Positions 9,831 to 22,189 of a stretch of 64,000 nucleotides of DNA are shown here, piece by piece. The translations under genes and the position numbers were made by a program. The stretch is taken from NCBI GenBank assembly GCA_963576565.1, contig OY755047.1:10324931-10388930 (forward strand), in the 5' to 3' direction. The stretch's first letter is position 1; every line of letters starts with the position of its first letter. Under the pieces are notes generated by a model that was not told the DNA's origin, did no database searches, and saw nothing but the letters and a program-made list of their open reading frames with translations. Source of the stretch: Aspidapion aeneum (lineage: Eukaryota > Arthropoda > Insecta > Coleoptera > Brentidae).

Positions 9831-12347
9831 GATAGAGAAAACGAACTGGAACAGATGTAGGTATAAGAAATACTTTTTCCAACACATACTCGTATAGTTT
9901 TTGCAAAGTCAGTTGAACAAAGATAAAAGCCGACCATCGGCATATCCTCCCTCATGAAAATTATTTCATTTAATGATGGCGTAAACTAAAAAAATAAAAA
10001 TAAATAATAAAACTTTCTATTCCTACACCTAAAGGAACGACACTGATTTATTTTCTAACTCTGCATACTGCCGACTAAAGGGGTACCGAAAAGCACACCC
10101 GAAAGCAATTAAAAGCGCATCTCAAAAAAATCTGCCAATCAGGTGCCGTATATCCACCTGGGCTCGGTCGGTCGGAAAACAAATACTTTGTTATCGGACC
10201 GCAAAGAGCTGAGTCTCTTCTCTGTCGGTAGGGTTGAAATTATACCAGGAAGATTTTATATGAATTTGGATAAATTTTGAAGCGCAGAATGAAGCAAAAT
10301 TTCATGAAATCGATAGAACCCCGTATTAGGAGATATTCAAGTGACTTTGCAAAAACTATACTTTAGAGTGAATTATCCATCTCTACCTCGGAACCACGAG
10401 GTTTTTCTGAATTAAATAGTAAGGTAATCTATTTGAAATATTCACCTCTCTTGAGGTGCCGATAAGATGTTGACAGAGGCGCTATCTAGCAGAAACCTCT
10501 CCTACTTTTAACTAACTAATTGGTGTTTTCAGCTCAACAAAATGTAAATCAAGTAGATTATATATTTAAATCAAACAGACTAGTTTTCTTTTCGTAATAT
10601 AAATATACAAATTATTACCTATTGAAAGCCATTTTCGGTCTTAACTCATTTTTAATTTTTTTGCAGATAAGTGAGTCTTACTTAGGACGGCAGAATAGTC
10701 ATCGGCCGAACAAAGAATGGTTTATTAAAATAAAGTCAAAACTTATTTTTTATTGCGCTATATTGTAGCTTATCTGTGGATACAGCTACAGCTTCCGATT
10801 GCCTCTATTGTGTGTACGTGTGACCAATAAATTTCAGCATTTTGTAGCTGACTTTTCAACCACCGATTATATCTCGTTTCATTGTTGCTACCGGATTTTT
10901 TAATTTTTTATTTTAATAGCGTATCCTCTATATGCAATTACAGGGCGTCTCATTATAAATTGAACACTTTTCTACACTAAGTAATATGAATGTTATCAAA
11001 AAAGTTTGATAGTTGCTTTAAATTTCGCGATCATTTTAAAATTATTCTTCAAAGTTGGCAAGTGTCATTATAAATGTCAAAGTTAAACAGTAAGTTAAAT
11101 ATTTTACACAAAATCCTGCATTCAAATAAATTCTCAATTTCTTTAAAATATGTCATACATACAGGGTCTTTAATATTACCTATATTTTTTCAAATCCAAA
11201 TGAAACGAGACATCCAAAAATAAACTAGGGAAATGGCAGAGTGTTTTCTCTAAAGTAACAAACCTCAAAATTTGACATTTTCAATGACTTTTGACTAGAA
11301 TTCTGCAGTGCTAATCAAAGAAGAATAGGCAGAAATTGGCATTGTTTTATCACTTGCACGCTTACTGCGCACACATAGGACTCTATTATCAAATATCAAA
11401 ATATAATAAGCTAAAACAAAACATCGAAGCCCTTAAAAAATAAACAAATTTATTATGGCTATTATGAAATCGATAAAATTCTTCCCAAATATGGAAAGGC
11501 ACTAAATAGAAAAATAACAAAATGCGTTTTTTTTGGTACTAGTTAATGTTAAATTATTTAACAATTTGCGCCCAAATTCAACCTAAAAAAGAAGTTATTT
11601 ACTTTATTTGTTATAAATATTCGATAAAAATGTTTTATGGAAAAACTAAACCTTTGCTAGTTATAGTCGATTTTTCACAAGTTTGCTAATTTGCATACAT
11701 CTTTCTCTATAATAATAATGGGCCGAGTTAATCTTAACCCAGCAAGGCACACGCAGGCAGAGGACCCATGATATTCGTGCGCATGGGACGTGAACAACAA
11801 CGCGATGCTTCCTTGTTCTGTCTCTCTCATTCTTACAGCGCCAGCGGTGTGCAGAATATCGTGCGAGAATCAAAAATGGCGTAACCTTTAATATAAAATC
11901 CTGTTAGCGATAATATAAATAAATCACGCCGGGCGGCCGGCATCTTTCACAAAAGTCTTATTAGGTAAATAGTACAATAGTAAATATGCAGTATATGCAA
12001 TAAACTGAAATATGTCTTACGCAGTTTAGAATAAAAATTAATAAAAAAATGCTTGTTATAAATATTTTTGTTCAATGAGATGTGGGAAAAAAGTTTTTAA
12101 AGATCGTAAGATGTTAAGCAACAAAAACGTCATATCTATGAAGAAACATAAGCTAACATTATTGTGAGACACCCTGTACAAAAAGAAAGGCGTCTTTAGA
12201 TCAGGCGCGTATTTGAGGGCGGTAATGTGGTAATTACCCCCTTGAAAATAATTCATAAATACTCTTTTAGTTCATAAATAGAGTACTGACTGGATAACTG
12301 CCCCCCTCTACAAAAAATAAATAAATACCCAAATAGCTTTTACGTCG
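9831..12347. other. spacer with scattered mariner-like end motifs
   Basis: No gene recognised. CAGGGCGTCTCATTATAAAT near 10941, CAGGGTCTTTAATATTACC near 11163 and GAGACACCCTGTAC near 12168 resemble single Tc1/mariner ends without a clear partner. The 11700-11880 stretch is GC-richer and carries a 70-codon minus frame with no family resemblance. Confidence 0.4.
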
Positions 12348-12355
12348 ACCATTAC

Positions 12356-12525
12356 CAGTGGCGTATATAAGGGGCATGGGGCTTGCCCCCCCCCCCCCCC
12401 GAATCTAAGATTTTTGTAGATATTTTCCACATATTTCATGAATACAAACATAAAATAGCATAAAATGCGGCCTCATTGGGTCTCGGCCCCCCCCCCCTCG
12501 AAACTTTTCTCTATATACGCCACTG
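12356..12525. mobile_element. hAT MITE (family h1), copy 1
   Basis: The ends are CAGTGGCGTATATA and TATATACGCCACTG, 170 bp, with 8-bp duplication ACCATTAC at 12348-12355 and 12526-12533. The interior has long C runs and the block TATTTTCCACATATTTCATG. Copies lie at 24109-24302 and 40864-41050. A related empty site, GTCGACCATTACCTCCCC, is at about 34050. Non-autonomous, no coding content. Confidence 0.92.
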
Positions 12526-12969
12526 ACCATTACCCCCCTAGATTTTGTCCCAAATCCACGTTTGCTTTGGAGACTGTGCTTAAGGTAGGTATATAGATGG
12601 GTAAAAAATCGCATAAAAAACGCGAAAACGAGAAAAAAATTCCTCTTAATTTTAAAATTCTACACGCGGGGCCTGATTTAAAATCCTATAAATTTTAAAT
12701 TTCTATTAGTGAGACTAACCTTACCCGTACCACAGGCTGTACAATTGGGAAAAAACGCGAAAAAACACCATGGAAAAAACACTCTTTTCTCTATTTCCTT
12801 TCCTTTTTTTCCCATTGCTTTTATTTTGCGGAAACGTCGGCGGTTGAAAAACACGTAGGTAAATCCAAGTTTAACACGCTTTTAATTTTTTTATTTTTAT
12901 AGTTTAAAAACACCAGGTGGTAAAATAAAAAAGAAGTGTATTTTCCGTTATGTTTTAATCTAATCTATT

Positions 12970-13240
12970 TAAGGATCAAACAAGTTTCGTGGCTAATCGG
13001 GTAAAAATTAGTTTTTGTTTCTCTCATATTTTTTCGTGGGTAGCTTAAAAGCTTAACCTCACGGTGGTCCACGATCTAATGGACACCTAATAAGTGTTGA
13101 CAGTTAACTGTTTCGTCCTTATGGGACTCCTCAGAACACTGCTTGGTCAATGTGACACTCTTACGAAGTTAATTAGACGGTTTTGTCTTTAATCCCATGT
13201 AAATAGTGAGAAAACTTTTGCAAGAAGCGCCATCATCATT
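12970..13240 (+). repeat. second copy of the repeat found in the 8237-8744 insertion
   Basis: From ATCAAACAAGTTTC to AGAAGCGCCATC the sequence matches 8271-8530 with small differences. Its outer ends diverge, so the shared unit may be shorter or longer than either insertion. Confidence 0.7.
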
Positions 13241-13831
13241 AATTTTGTTCTTTTTTTCGTTAATTTTCAATGAAAAGGGGCTGGCGGGGTTTGGGTTACA
13301 AAGAAGCATTGACCCGGAAATCCGACAGGAGTGTCGAAATTCCCAATAAAAACAATGTCTATTTAAATTTTCATACCTACATTTATCAAAAAGCTAAAAA
13401 TACATCTAAATCAGAATCACATTTGACCATATTTTTCAAATCTTTAATTGCGTCACAGGCTTTTTGAGCTATTTTTTCTAAAAATGTGTTTTGAATTCAA
13501 GGTGTCGGAATTCAGGCTATGGGGCTATGACGGCTTTCCGATTGTTTTTTTTTGTAAAAAATAACGGTGACGGAGTTCTGGTGGGCAACAATTTTTTTAA
13601 AGTTCAGTTTTTTCTATATTAACAACTATCTAAAGACAAAAATGTAATATGATAAAACCTGCAATACATCAAATTTATTGAATTTCATATTCCGTCATAT
13701 GTTTTTTCTACTCTACTAGTTTAAAATCAGTGATGAATTTGGGTGTCGGAATTTAGGTTACGACAATGACGGCTTTCAGGTTGTTGTATTATCATTTCAA
13801 ATACCACAGTTATAGGTTAAGGGAATTTTCA

Positions 13832-15502
13832 CGAGTCGTTAAATACCGAGATGAATTCCAAGCCGTGCGCAAGCGTTGATCTGTCACTTCTGCCAACCAA
13901 TCAACTGAGAGATATTTCAGTATGGTTTTATACAGCAAAACTTTAATAATTCCCAGTTCTTTTTGATGAAAATTCGTCGTTTTTGTTCTGTGAAAATGCC
14001 GGTGACGTGCAAGTTGTGTGACAAATTATTTATTGCCCAATTTAATTTGAATAAACACTGTCATGGGGGTTCTACTGTATGTCTATGATACGATAAACAT
14101 TTTTTTAAAGATTTAGCGCATTTAAATTTGTCAATACTCCCATGGCAAAACAAAATAAACGTGAAACGCATATAGAAGAAATACTGCATATACCTCAAAA
14201 AATATTAATCGCAGCACTTAGATATTGTATATGTTTGAAATCAAAAAGAAAAGACGAATCTTAAAATGCAAAAATATACAGGGTGTTCCCTCTCAAAAAA
14301 TCGACTTTATTGTCACACCCTGTACAGGGTATCACACCCTGTACAGGGTGTCCCAAATTCGTTGTTTTTTTGTGGTGTCGGGTATTTCTAGGGGAGAAAG
14401 AAAAAAACTGAGCCCCCTTTGCGACGCTCAAATTTTAAGAGAAGCCTAAAGGTGAAAACTACATTTAGATATAGCAAGCCGTTTTTAAGCTACGGAGTGT
14501 TTTTGTCTGCATTTTGCTTTTGTGTAAATAGCTTTCTTATAGATCTTTTCTTGAAGAATTGACAGATGTCAACGGTTTTTATTTATCTCTTTTGGTTTTT
14601 AAAATATTGCATAAAAGTTATTTTTCTTACAGAATAACTCTAAAACTCTCTCTAAAATTTCCTTTAAAATGATGTATCACACTCAATATTTTAATTTTTA
14701 ATTTTTTTTATTGTTTTCTTTATTTTTATTTTTTAATCACCTCTTTATTATTTTTTAATATTAAGCAAACTAAAATATGTGGTAAAAATAAAAAAAAACA
14801 AAAATATAAAGAAATCCCACTAATCCCATAAAGAAAAATTAATTTTATGTGATATCTCAAAAACTAAACGTGACAAATGAAATTTAATTTAACAGTTGAA
14901 TTCCTCTTAAAAAAGTGTCTAAAGAATGTTTTCACAGAAATAAAAATATTAATAAATAAACAAGTTATAGACCCCTTCCCAAAATGCAGACTTTTTAAAA
15001 ACACCCCGTAGTTTAAAAACGGCTTGCTATATCAAAATGCGATTTTCACCTTTAAGGTTCTTTTGAAATTTGAGTGTCGCAAACGTTGATGAGGTTTTTT
15101 TAGTTTCTCTAGAAATACCCGAAACTCCCCAAAAACATCGAATTTGGGACACCCTGTACATGGTGACGGATAGAAAAAAATTATGTTGGCTTTTAAAGTT
15201 CATCATCATCATAATTAACCAAAAAAAATCTACAATTTATTATAGCCCTTTATTTTCAATGATAAAGTTGCTGAGTGCTCCGGTTATAAAAAACCACCCG
15301 GTACCTACATAAAATCATACCTAAAAATTAGAATTGACCATTATTTTATACCTTGAATTTTTTATTATACGTTAAGCTCTTCGATCTCGCGCCAATCCCG
15401 GTATTCGCGCCAATAATTTAAATTAGACATTTTGACGTTAATTTTGGCGCATGCTCCTTTGATGGAATTCATCTCGGTATTTAACGACTCGTGAATTTTC
15501 AG
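13832..15502. mobile_element. larger inverted-repeat unit enclosing a mariner MITE
   Basis: CACGAGTCGTTAAATACCGA at about 13837 and its complement at about 15473 are perfect inverted arms followed by GATGAATTCCA. They bracket 1.6 kb that includes the MITE 14344-15156. The arms are short, so a transposon of unknown type or a chance-preserved end pair is possible. Confidence 0.5.
14344..15156. mobile_element. Tc1/mariner-type MITE, 813 bp, TIRs about 165 bp
   Basis: The ends are CAGGGTGTCCCAAATTCG and its complement, with TA on both sides (14342-14343 and 15157-15158). The inverted arms extend through TTCTAGGGGAGAAAG and the GGCTTGCTAT/ATAGCAAGCC block at about 14474 and 15021. The interior is A+T-rich and non-coding. 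A single related end is at 55575-55630. Just left, 14277-14343 carries two more CAGGGTGT/ACACCCTG motif pairs, like a second tiny insertion. Confidence 0.85.
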
Positions 15503-16385
15503 TTATTTTATAGTCAGACAGATAGACCGATAGATAATCCTAGAACAATTATACCGACAGACAAACAGACATATAGTACCAAAAAATTTGGTAATTAGGT
15601 CTTTTTTGGGTTTTTAAACAACTCATTTGAACCGGTAATAAAAATCTTTTATTTAAGAACCCATTAGGCGTTCACATATAATGATTTGGACAACTAAAAA
15701 TTCTAAATTGCTTTGGTCGTCTTAAAAATATTTGATGAATTTATGTAAGCAAATTCAATTTATGCAATAAAAGTTAGTTGTATTTATTATAGATTGTTTT
15801 TAGCATCCATTTTATCATATGACGGAATTCATGTCAAAACTATGTCGGAGTTCAGGTAAGCACTATGTCGGAATTAGAACTTTCCGATTTCTAAATTTAT
15901 TTATTTACTAAGAAAATACAGTTAGATTTAAATTCTCAAAATAGAATACAATAATTAATCAAATGTCCAAAGTTTCAGCACAAGTAAAAATAATTCAATA
16001 TATCAACACATAGAACATTGTATATCATCTCAAAAGTAAGTCCATGAATACAAAGGGGCTTAAGGTGACGGAATTCCGGTCAACTACGGTGTGTTGTATC
16101 GTGATAGTTAGCTGCTAAATAATAAAAGAGGTCGGCAAGCAATAAATATGCCAGAACGTCCAGTCAAGGGTGTCACAAAAGTGTTCCATAAAACCACCAA
16201 TTAAGTTCGAACAAACGTATCTAGATTACGGATCAGAGCCGTTCATGAATTTTTTAGTTTCAATTTTCCCCTGTCTGTCAGTCTGTGGAATTTGTTGATT
16301 AAAGTTTTATAAGTGTTGAGGCTATAGTTGACTCCATATTCCTACATGTTTTATGTCGAATGTTTAAAAATAAAAAAAGGTAATA

Positions 16386-16681
16386 GAGTAAAAGAGTAAA
16401 AGAGTAAAAGAGTAAAAGAGTAAAAGAGTAAAAGAGTAAAAGAGTAAAAGAGTAAAAGAGTAAAAGAGTAAAAGAGTAAAAGAGTAAAAGAGTAAAAGAG
16501 TAAAAGAGTAAAAGAGTAAAAGAGTAAAAGAGTAAAAGAGTAAAAGAGTAAAAGAGTAAAAGAGTAAAAGAGTAAAAGAGTAAAAGAGTAAAAGAGTAAA
16601 AGAGTAAAAGAGTAAAAGAGTAAAAGAGTAAAAGAGTAAAAGAGTAAAAGAGTAAAAGAGTAAAAGAGTAAAAGAGTAAAA
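16386..16681. repeat. perfect 8-bp minisatellite, 37 units
   Basis: GAGTAAAA is repeated 37 times with no variant unit that I can see. Because 8 is not a multiple of 3, minus-strand frames stay open and give an artefactual FYSFTLLL repeat protein. Uniformity points to recent expansion or, less likely, assembly collapse. Confidence 0.97.
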
Positions 16682-16734
16682 GAGAAGACTACACTTTTGC
16701 ACACTTATTAGTATCATTATATTCGTCTAACTAT

Positions 16735-17242
16735 TTAACCCTCTTCAATCCATCTTTGGAAATAGGCCTTCCTCAACATTTTCCACTTAACTCTCTCTGG
16801 CGCTGTGTTCATCCATCTAGTTCCCGCATGTTTATTCCCTTATCATTTTGGGTCTTTCCATTCTTCCCATTGATCGCCATTTTGTCTGATATTATGACCA
16901 GCAAATTTCCATTTTAATTTTACTACCTATCCTCTGACATAAGGCATGTCTTTTGTTTTATTTCTTATTCTTTCATTGCTTTTTCAATCTGTAATATTTA
17001 TAATATGTAAAATTTGCCTTTCCATTGATCTTTGGGCTTTGGTTACCTTATCCATGTTTGATTTTGTAAGTGTCCAGGTCTGGGATCCATAGGTGACTAC
17101 AGGAAGGTTGCATTGGTTACACACATTTGTTTTGAGCCACTGAGGATATTTTTTATATATTAATCTTAATTTACCGAATGCTGCCCAGGCCAATTCTACT
17201 CGCCTCTTGATTTTAGTTGTTTGGTTTTCTATCTTTTGTTTA
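16735..17242 (-). pseudogene. LINE family B (RTE-like) fragment
   Basis: On the minus strand it reads ELAWAAFGKLRLIYKKYPQW, LPVVTYGSQTWTLTKSN, TKAQRSMERQ and further GHNIRQ-like and RWMNTAPER-like segments, matching 8160-9830 but without its insertions. Frameshifts lie near 16980 and downstream. It encodes the C-terminal part only. Confidence 0.8.
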
Positions 17243-17284
17243 ATAATTTATCCCAGATTTTTATCCAATCAGGATCAAATGCCC

Positions 17285-17415
17285 AGTTTCTCAAAGTTTT
17301 AGCAAAGTTAAAGTATTTTAAACAATCACAAACATCCAAGAACCTAGCCAGTAATCGAACCCGGACTGCCCCGCTATGAAGGAACTGTTGCTACCACCAC
17401 ACTACAGACAACGAC
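17285..17415 (-). repeat. tRNA-derived SINE head
   Basis: On the minus strand, TAGTGTGGTGGTAGCAACAG (A-box-like, about 17385-17407) is followed about 30 bases later by GGGTTCGATTACTGG (B-box-like, about 17349-17363). That is the spacing of an RNA polymerase III internal promoter. It does not fold as a clean tRNA and runs into A+T-rich body sequence, so a SINE is the better reading than a tRNA gene. Confidence 0.55.
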
Positions 17416-17419
17416 AAAA

Positions 17420-18060
17420 AAATTCATCACTTAAAAAAACCTTAAAAATCTTAAAACCACACCAATGAACGAGGCTTGCTTTCGATCAAGAACTATAGTG
17501 TATTATGGTTGGCTTTCGATGGCACGGTGGTGTTTCAGGCAAGTTTTTATTTTCCGGCTAATTTATTAGCTTTTGGTATGCTTGACCCTCTGGTGTTGTA
17601 GACAGATGGCGCTACGCACTTTATTACACTCCTATATCACCATTGGAAAACCACGTATAGGGATTCGGGGTCTCCCCACTGATGACGTGAAATACACAGA
17701 AACGTATGTCTGGGGATGCTACCTGTAGTAGTTTAGAAACCGAACCAGAAACGAATCCGTCTACTTTCTCTTTCTCTCTAACGCATGAGAGTCAAGCATT
17801 CAAAACAGGAATTTTCGTTTTTGATACTTAAAAAATAGATCGGTGTACTGTGGACTAATAGAAAAGCTCTGCAAACTTTAACAAAATCGATTAAGTCCCA
17901 ACACTTCGGCTCAAAGGTATCCCCATTACAAGCCAATTAAATTGATTCATATTTGATTTGTACCCCCATCAAATCCAGTGGCTAATGTTCCAATTCCATA
18001 GAGTGTTCATCAATGGCGTATCCCAAAATTGGCCTTGAAGTGGGGTTGGGAAATTGTTTT
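17420..18060. other. spacer, no recognised feature
   Basis: Mixed-composition sequence without a supported gene, terminal repeat or tandem repeat. Confidence 0.4.
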
Positions 18061-19110
18061 CTTTGCATAAGAATACTAATTTTTTTACCTTCCTAGCCCG
18101 CGTAGCAATGACTAGGCAGGTATAATTTTTTGAGCCGCTGGAAAGGAATGAATGGAGTTTTGTAAGTGGGAAAAGCACATGCAGTTAAGCCAGCTTGCTG
18201 GGTTCGTTGTACCCAACTGTCTACTGTTTCAGCCCAGAACCCCGTCACCTTCGCAAAGGAGCAGATTTTTTACGGTTGAAACTTTTTAATATTGCTAGGG
18301 CTAAGCACACAGCTTCCCAAATGCGACAGTCTTACCGCGACGGGTGCCAGGCACTCGGTTAAGGTATGTAAAGAAGATTCTTCATCCTCCATACACCATC
18401 GATACTCCGAGTCGGCGACAGTGTCCTGTTAAAAGCCCTGTCACCAGTCTCATAACTTTTCTCCCGAGTGTGAGAAAAGACGCTCACTTCCACGATAAGG
18501 AGTTTGGCTTGCCTCATACCTTCCGTGTCTTTCCAAGTCACGTTTTAGCATCGTCATGATAAGACACTCTGCAATGCACACCATGGGTTCTGGCCCTATT
18601 GGATCAGCTGGTGATCCCATTCTAGCTATTTGGTCAGCCCCCTCGTTTCGAAGAATGCCCCTATGTCCTGGAACCCAGAGGAGATAAACCTTGTGTGTCC
18701 TGCCAGGGTTTTTAGTATATCCCTACACTCAGCTACAAGTGTAGAGCTTACTCTGGCAGATTTGATGGCGGAACTGTCTGAGCATATGTAGATGTCTTTT
18801 CCTGACATGGACATTTTTACGTTTTTTATAACCACACATCAGAATGGCGTATACTTCTGCCTGGAAAACAGTGGCACACTTACCCAGGGCAAAATGAAAT
18901 CTCGCTCCTATTAAATGGTATGGTACACCCCTGCTCCAGACCTCTCCCCAATTTTAGAGCCGTCAGTATACAGGACCACTCCATCTGGGTGAGAGGTACA
19001 CACTTCCTTCCAGACTGCTCTTTTGTGTACAAAGACCCTTACAAGAGGCTTCGGTTTTTGAGGCGCTGAAAATGTGTTATTTGGATGTATTTTGACAATC
19101 TTAACAATAT
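18060..19110 (-). pseudogene. non-LTR retrotransposon RNase H domain relic
   Basis: Minus-strand reading gives YTDGSKIGERSGAGVY (18920-18990), the start of an RNase HI domain with its first catalytic aspartate. After a frameshift it continues with ALGKCATVFQAEVYAI, then WVPGHRGILRNEGADQIAR (about 18620-18680), the last RNase H motif, and a C-terminal tail. Order and spacing match the pol C-terminus of LINEs that carry RNase H (I/LOA/R1-like). Multiple frameshifts and stops show it is dead. It differs from families A, B and D in this window. Confidence 0.75.
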
Positions 19111-19129
19111 CGTCGTGAAGTCTGTTCGT

Positions 19130-19390
19130 TTGTGTATGTCTGTCCGCATTACGATAGCTTTTAAACCGCTCAACCAATTTTTATCAAATTTTTAGTAAAA
19201 ATAGAGGAGTGTGCAAGTGGAATACTGTAAAGAACGGATCAGATTTTGGTCGATTTTCTCAATAATTTACAATATTACTAAAAATTTTGTAGGAGCTTTT
19301 ATTTTTGGCATATTTACAGAAACTATTTTCAAGCCTGATGTAGCATGGAGTTAATGGGGTAGGAAGGTATCAGATCCATCTTGGATACAA
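19130..19390 (+). repeat. dispersed repeat Y, copy 2
   Basis: Matches 3765-4110 and 31795-32170: TGTCTGTCCGCATTACGATAG, CCAATTTTTATCAAATTTT, AGATTTTGGTCGATTTTC and TATCAGATCCATCTTGGAT. It directly precedes the mariner relic. Confidence 0.5.
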
Positions 19391-19394
19391 TTTG

Positions 19395-19992
19395 CCGGAA
19401 TTATGACAAACGAAACTTTCAAATTCTAAAAGATGTCTCCGGAGAGCAGTGTATGTCTTGTGCAATGATTTTCCTGTGCCATAAAAGCTTTTTCGAGGGT
19501 CGTGAAGAAGCTAAAGGTGATGAACGAGAAGACCACTCCAGCACATCCAAAACAGCGAGGCTCATTGTTTTTTTTTTCGATATTAGGGGTGTTATTCCTA
19601 TTGAATGGGCGAGTAAGGTCAACCAACATTTCTATTTGGAAGTATTGAGGTAGCTAAGGGAACGTCTAAGGAAAAAACTTCCATATTTGTGGAAGAACAA
19701 CGCGTGTCTGCTTCACCAGGACAATGCACCGGCCCACAATGCCCTTTCCATTAAGCAGGTTTTAGCTAATAAGAAGATCCCCGTCGTTAACCACCCACCA
19801 TATTCACCAGACTTGACCCCTTGCGACTTCTACCTGTTTCCGAAAGTGAAGAAATCATTAAAAGGAACCCGTTTTGAAATATTAGAACACGTCAAGGAAA
19901 AAACGGCAAAACTTCTTAACAGCCTCTCTTCTGATGATTTCCAAAATTGCTTCCACCATTGGAAAAAAACGTATGCAACACTACGTCGATAG
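19395..19992 (+). pseudogene. mariner transposase relic, internally deleted
   Basis: The N-terminal part preserves FFEGREEAKGDER and SSTSKT of the mariner helix-turn-helix region. It then jumps directly to FFDIRGVIPIEW and VNQHFYLEVLR. After a stop, the C-terminal frame 19687-19992 is intact with LHQDNAPAHNALS and YSPDLTPCDFYLFPKVK. The two aspartates are separated by 34 residues, the mariner DD34D signature. The first catalytic aspartate region is deleted, so it cannot be active. It ends at a natural stop at 19992. Confidence 0.9.
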
Positions 19993-20535
19993 AGAAGGGG
20001 CTACAGTGGTGGGGAATATCATTAATTTATACTAGTATTTAAAAAAAGTGGATTTTTTACAACAGTCTTATAATTTTACTATCATACCTCGTATATTTCA
20101 AGGTTCTTGGGTGGGGGGGTTTGATCCCCCAATCCCTCACCCCTGTATACGCTCATGGTTAAATTAAACATAGTTGAATTTTAAATTAAATTAAAGATTG
20201 CTTTTTCTTTGTTAAAAAAGCAGTGCAAGCCAAAAAGTTTTCCATGGCATTGCAAAATTGTTCATTTCCGAAAAAAGTATCTATATTCAGCAAATTTAAA
20301 ATGGAAGAGGAAAAATAAAGTAATAAACTGGGACACAGTCAAATGGAATATAGCGAGATATAGATGAATTTTTTTTTTAATAGGATTTACATTTTTTGGT
20401 TTTGGCTGTATTAACTATTGAACTAAAAGGCAAATAAGTAACAGTTTAAAAAAATTTTCATAATTTATTTTCAACTTTTTAAAATTTGGATATTTCATTA
20501 GCTCTTTTTATGACTTGTTTTTATCATAATATACT
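19993..20535. other. A+T-rich spacer
   Basis: No gene. A G-run/C-run pair at 20108-20145 (GGGTGGGGGGGTTTGATCCC) resembles the core of the hAT MITEs, but no ends were found. Confidence 0.4.
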
Positions 20536-21830
20536 GATTTTCATGAAGAAGAAGAAGAGGAGCAAAGTGGGTTTCGTGCAGGCAGATCTTGTAGTGATAA
20601 AGTTTTTTGTCTTAAACAAGTAATTGAGAAAAGGAATGCTAGAAATATTAAGACTCATGTTACCTTTGTGGACCTACAAAAAGCATATGATACCGTTCCA
20701 GTAGAAAAATTATGGATAGTGCTAGAGCAACTAATATCAATCATTCATACATAAAAGCGATAAAAGAAGAACAAAGGGTCAAAATATAAAATTAAAATTG
20801 GCAATCGACTTTCAAAATACTTTCTGGTAACAAAAGGCTTAAGACAGAGGTGTATCTCTCCAACTCTTTTTAAAATATATATCGCATTAGCTTTAAAAAA
20901 CTGGAAACGTAAAGTACAAGGTATGGGAATCCAACTTAGCGAACGATTTACCATATACACACTACAGTTTGCTGACGACCAAGTGAGGGCTAACAGAAAA
21001 CGTGGTCAAGACACGGTACTTATGTATTGGAAACGATTCACAATATCTCCATGCAATGAGTATGTATGCTTGGGTGTCACATTTGATTTGACATGAACAC
21101 TGTAAAGAATTGGAAAAAAAGAGTAGTAGTATTTTATGGAGCAGAGAGATGAAAAAGAATGTAAAATTTAACATGGATAAAACAATGGTGAAAAGCACGC
21201 TCTTGTATGGAATAGAGATTTGTTGCCAGGGCCGTATCTGGACCAAAATTTTAGGGGGGGTTAGGCCAGTGGAATTTGAAAAATTTTGGTTTAAAAAAGA
21301 ACTACAGTTTTTTAATGGGTTTTAATGATAAAAAGTTAAACTTAAAAAACACATTCCTATCTATTATTCGGAGGGGGTTTGGACCCCCAAACCCCCCCCC
21401 CCCCCTCAGATACGGCCCTGCTTGTTGCGTAACAAAAAAATACAAAACAAAAATGGAAAGTGTTGAAAACGGATGCAATAAGATCAATGAGAGTTTTTAA
21501 AACAGATCATATAAGAAATGAGACCATAAAAAAAATAATGGGAATCGAGGGAAGCATAACGGATGTCAGCACTGAAAGACAACTGATATGGTATGGCCAT
21601 GTACAATGGATGAACATCGTAAAATTACCAAAGCAGGTCCTAGAATGGTAACCAATAGGGCGCAGAAAAAGAGGGCGCCCTAAACTGGAATGGCAACAGT
21701 CAATCCAAAGATTAATTGGTCAAAAACACGTGACAGAAGATGATTGTCAGAATCGTAGGGAGTAGAGAATAGGCGTCGGACAACGTAGAAAAACATTCTA
21801 AACCGACATAGTAGTATAGTTGTTTTTATA
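20536..21830 (+). pseudogene. LINE family A, interrupted by a hAT MITE
   Basis: Reads EEEEQSGFRAGRSCSDKVFC, THVTFVDLQKAYDTVP, SPTLFKIYIALALKNWKRK and an intact LQFADDQ box at about 20965. The C-terminal part after 21429 reads MGIEGSITDVSTERQLIWYG, then WQQSIQRLIGQ. The MITE at 21227-21420 splits it. Many indels. The 3' end near 21830 matches other family A tails. Confidence 0.85.
21227..21420. mobile_element. hAT-like MITE (family h2) in LINE A
   Basis: The ends are CAGGGCCGTATCTG and CAGATACGGCCCTG, 194 bp. The 8-bp flanks are TTTGTTGC (21219-21226) and CTTGTTGC (21421-21428), one mismatch. Long G and C runs lie near each end. LINE A sequence resumes on the right side. Confidence 0.9.
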
Positions 21831-22189
21831 TAGATCAGATCAAAACGTAAAATTTCTTGGATCATTAAAAACTTAACGATTTTAACGAGATCTCTTAAAC
21901 AAAAAATCTACATAACAATAAGTAGCCATGTGACTGCGAATCGTGGACACTTATTTAGGGTGGATGGAGTGCACTGCACTAGAAGAAGAAGAAGAAGGGT
22001 TAAGAGGCCTAAGACTTTGATAAACTTGATTTACACTTCAAATAGTAAAAATTTTAGATAATAATGTCAACTTCAGTGCTTGAGAGAGCTAGAAAAAGAA
22101 GTTGCGACAGCTTGGATTTATGACGTCCAAGTGGCGAATAAAAACCAATCAGGAATTCCTGGAAATTCTTGCTGAATAGAAACGCGCCT

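Larger units (their letters stand above)
13490..16090. repeat. region with recurring GTCGGAATTCAGG-like motif
   Basis: Variants of GTCGGAATTCAGG occur at about 13503, 13570, 13743, 15820, 15843, 15868 and 16068, mostly in the same orientation, interrupted by the inverted-repeat unit at 13830-15500. It could be a diverged tandem array or a decayed element. No protein-coding frame explains it. Confidence 0.4.

Noticed and set aside
16351..16717. Two 117-residue repeat proteins on the minus strand
   Set aside because: They are translations of the 8-bp minisatellite in different frames.
17285..17415. Genuine tRNA gene
   Set aside because: A and B box-like motifs are present, but no clean cloverleaf or acceptor stem is seen and it runs into SINE-like sequence.
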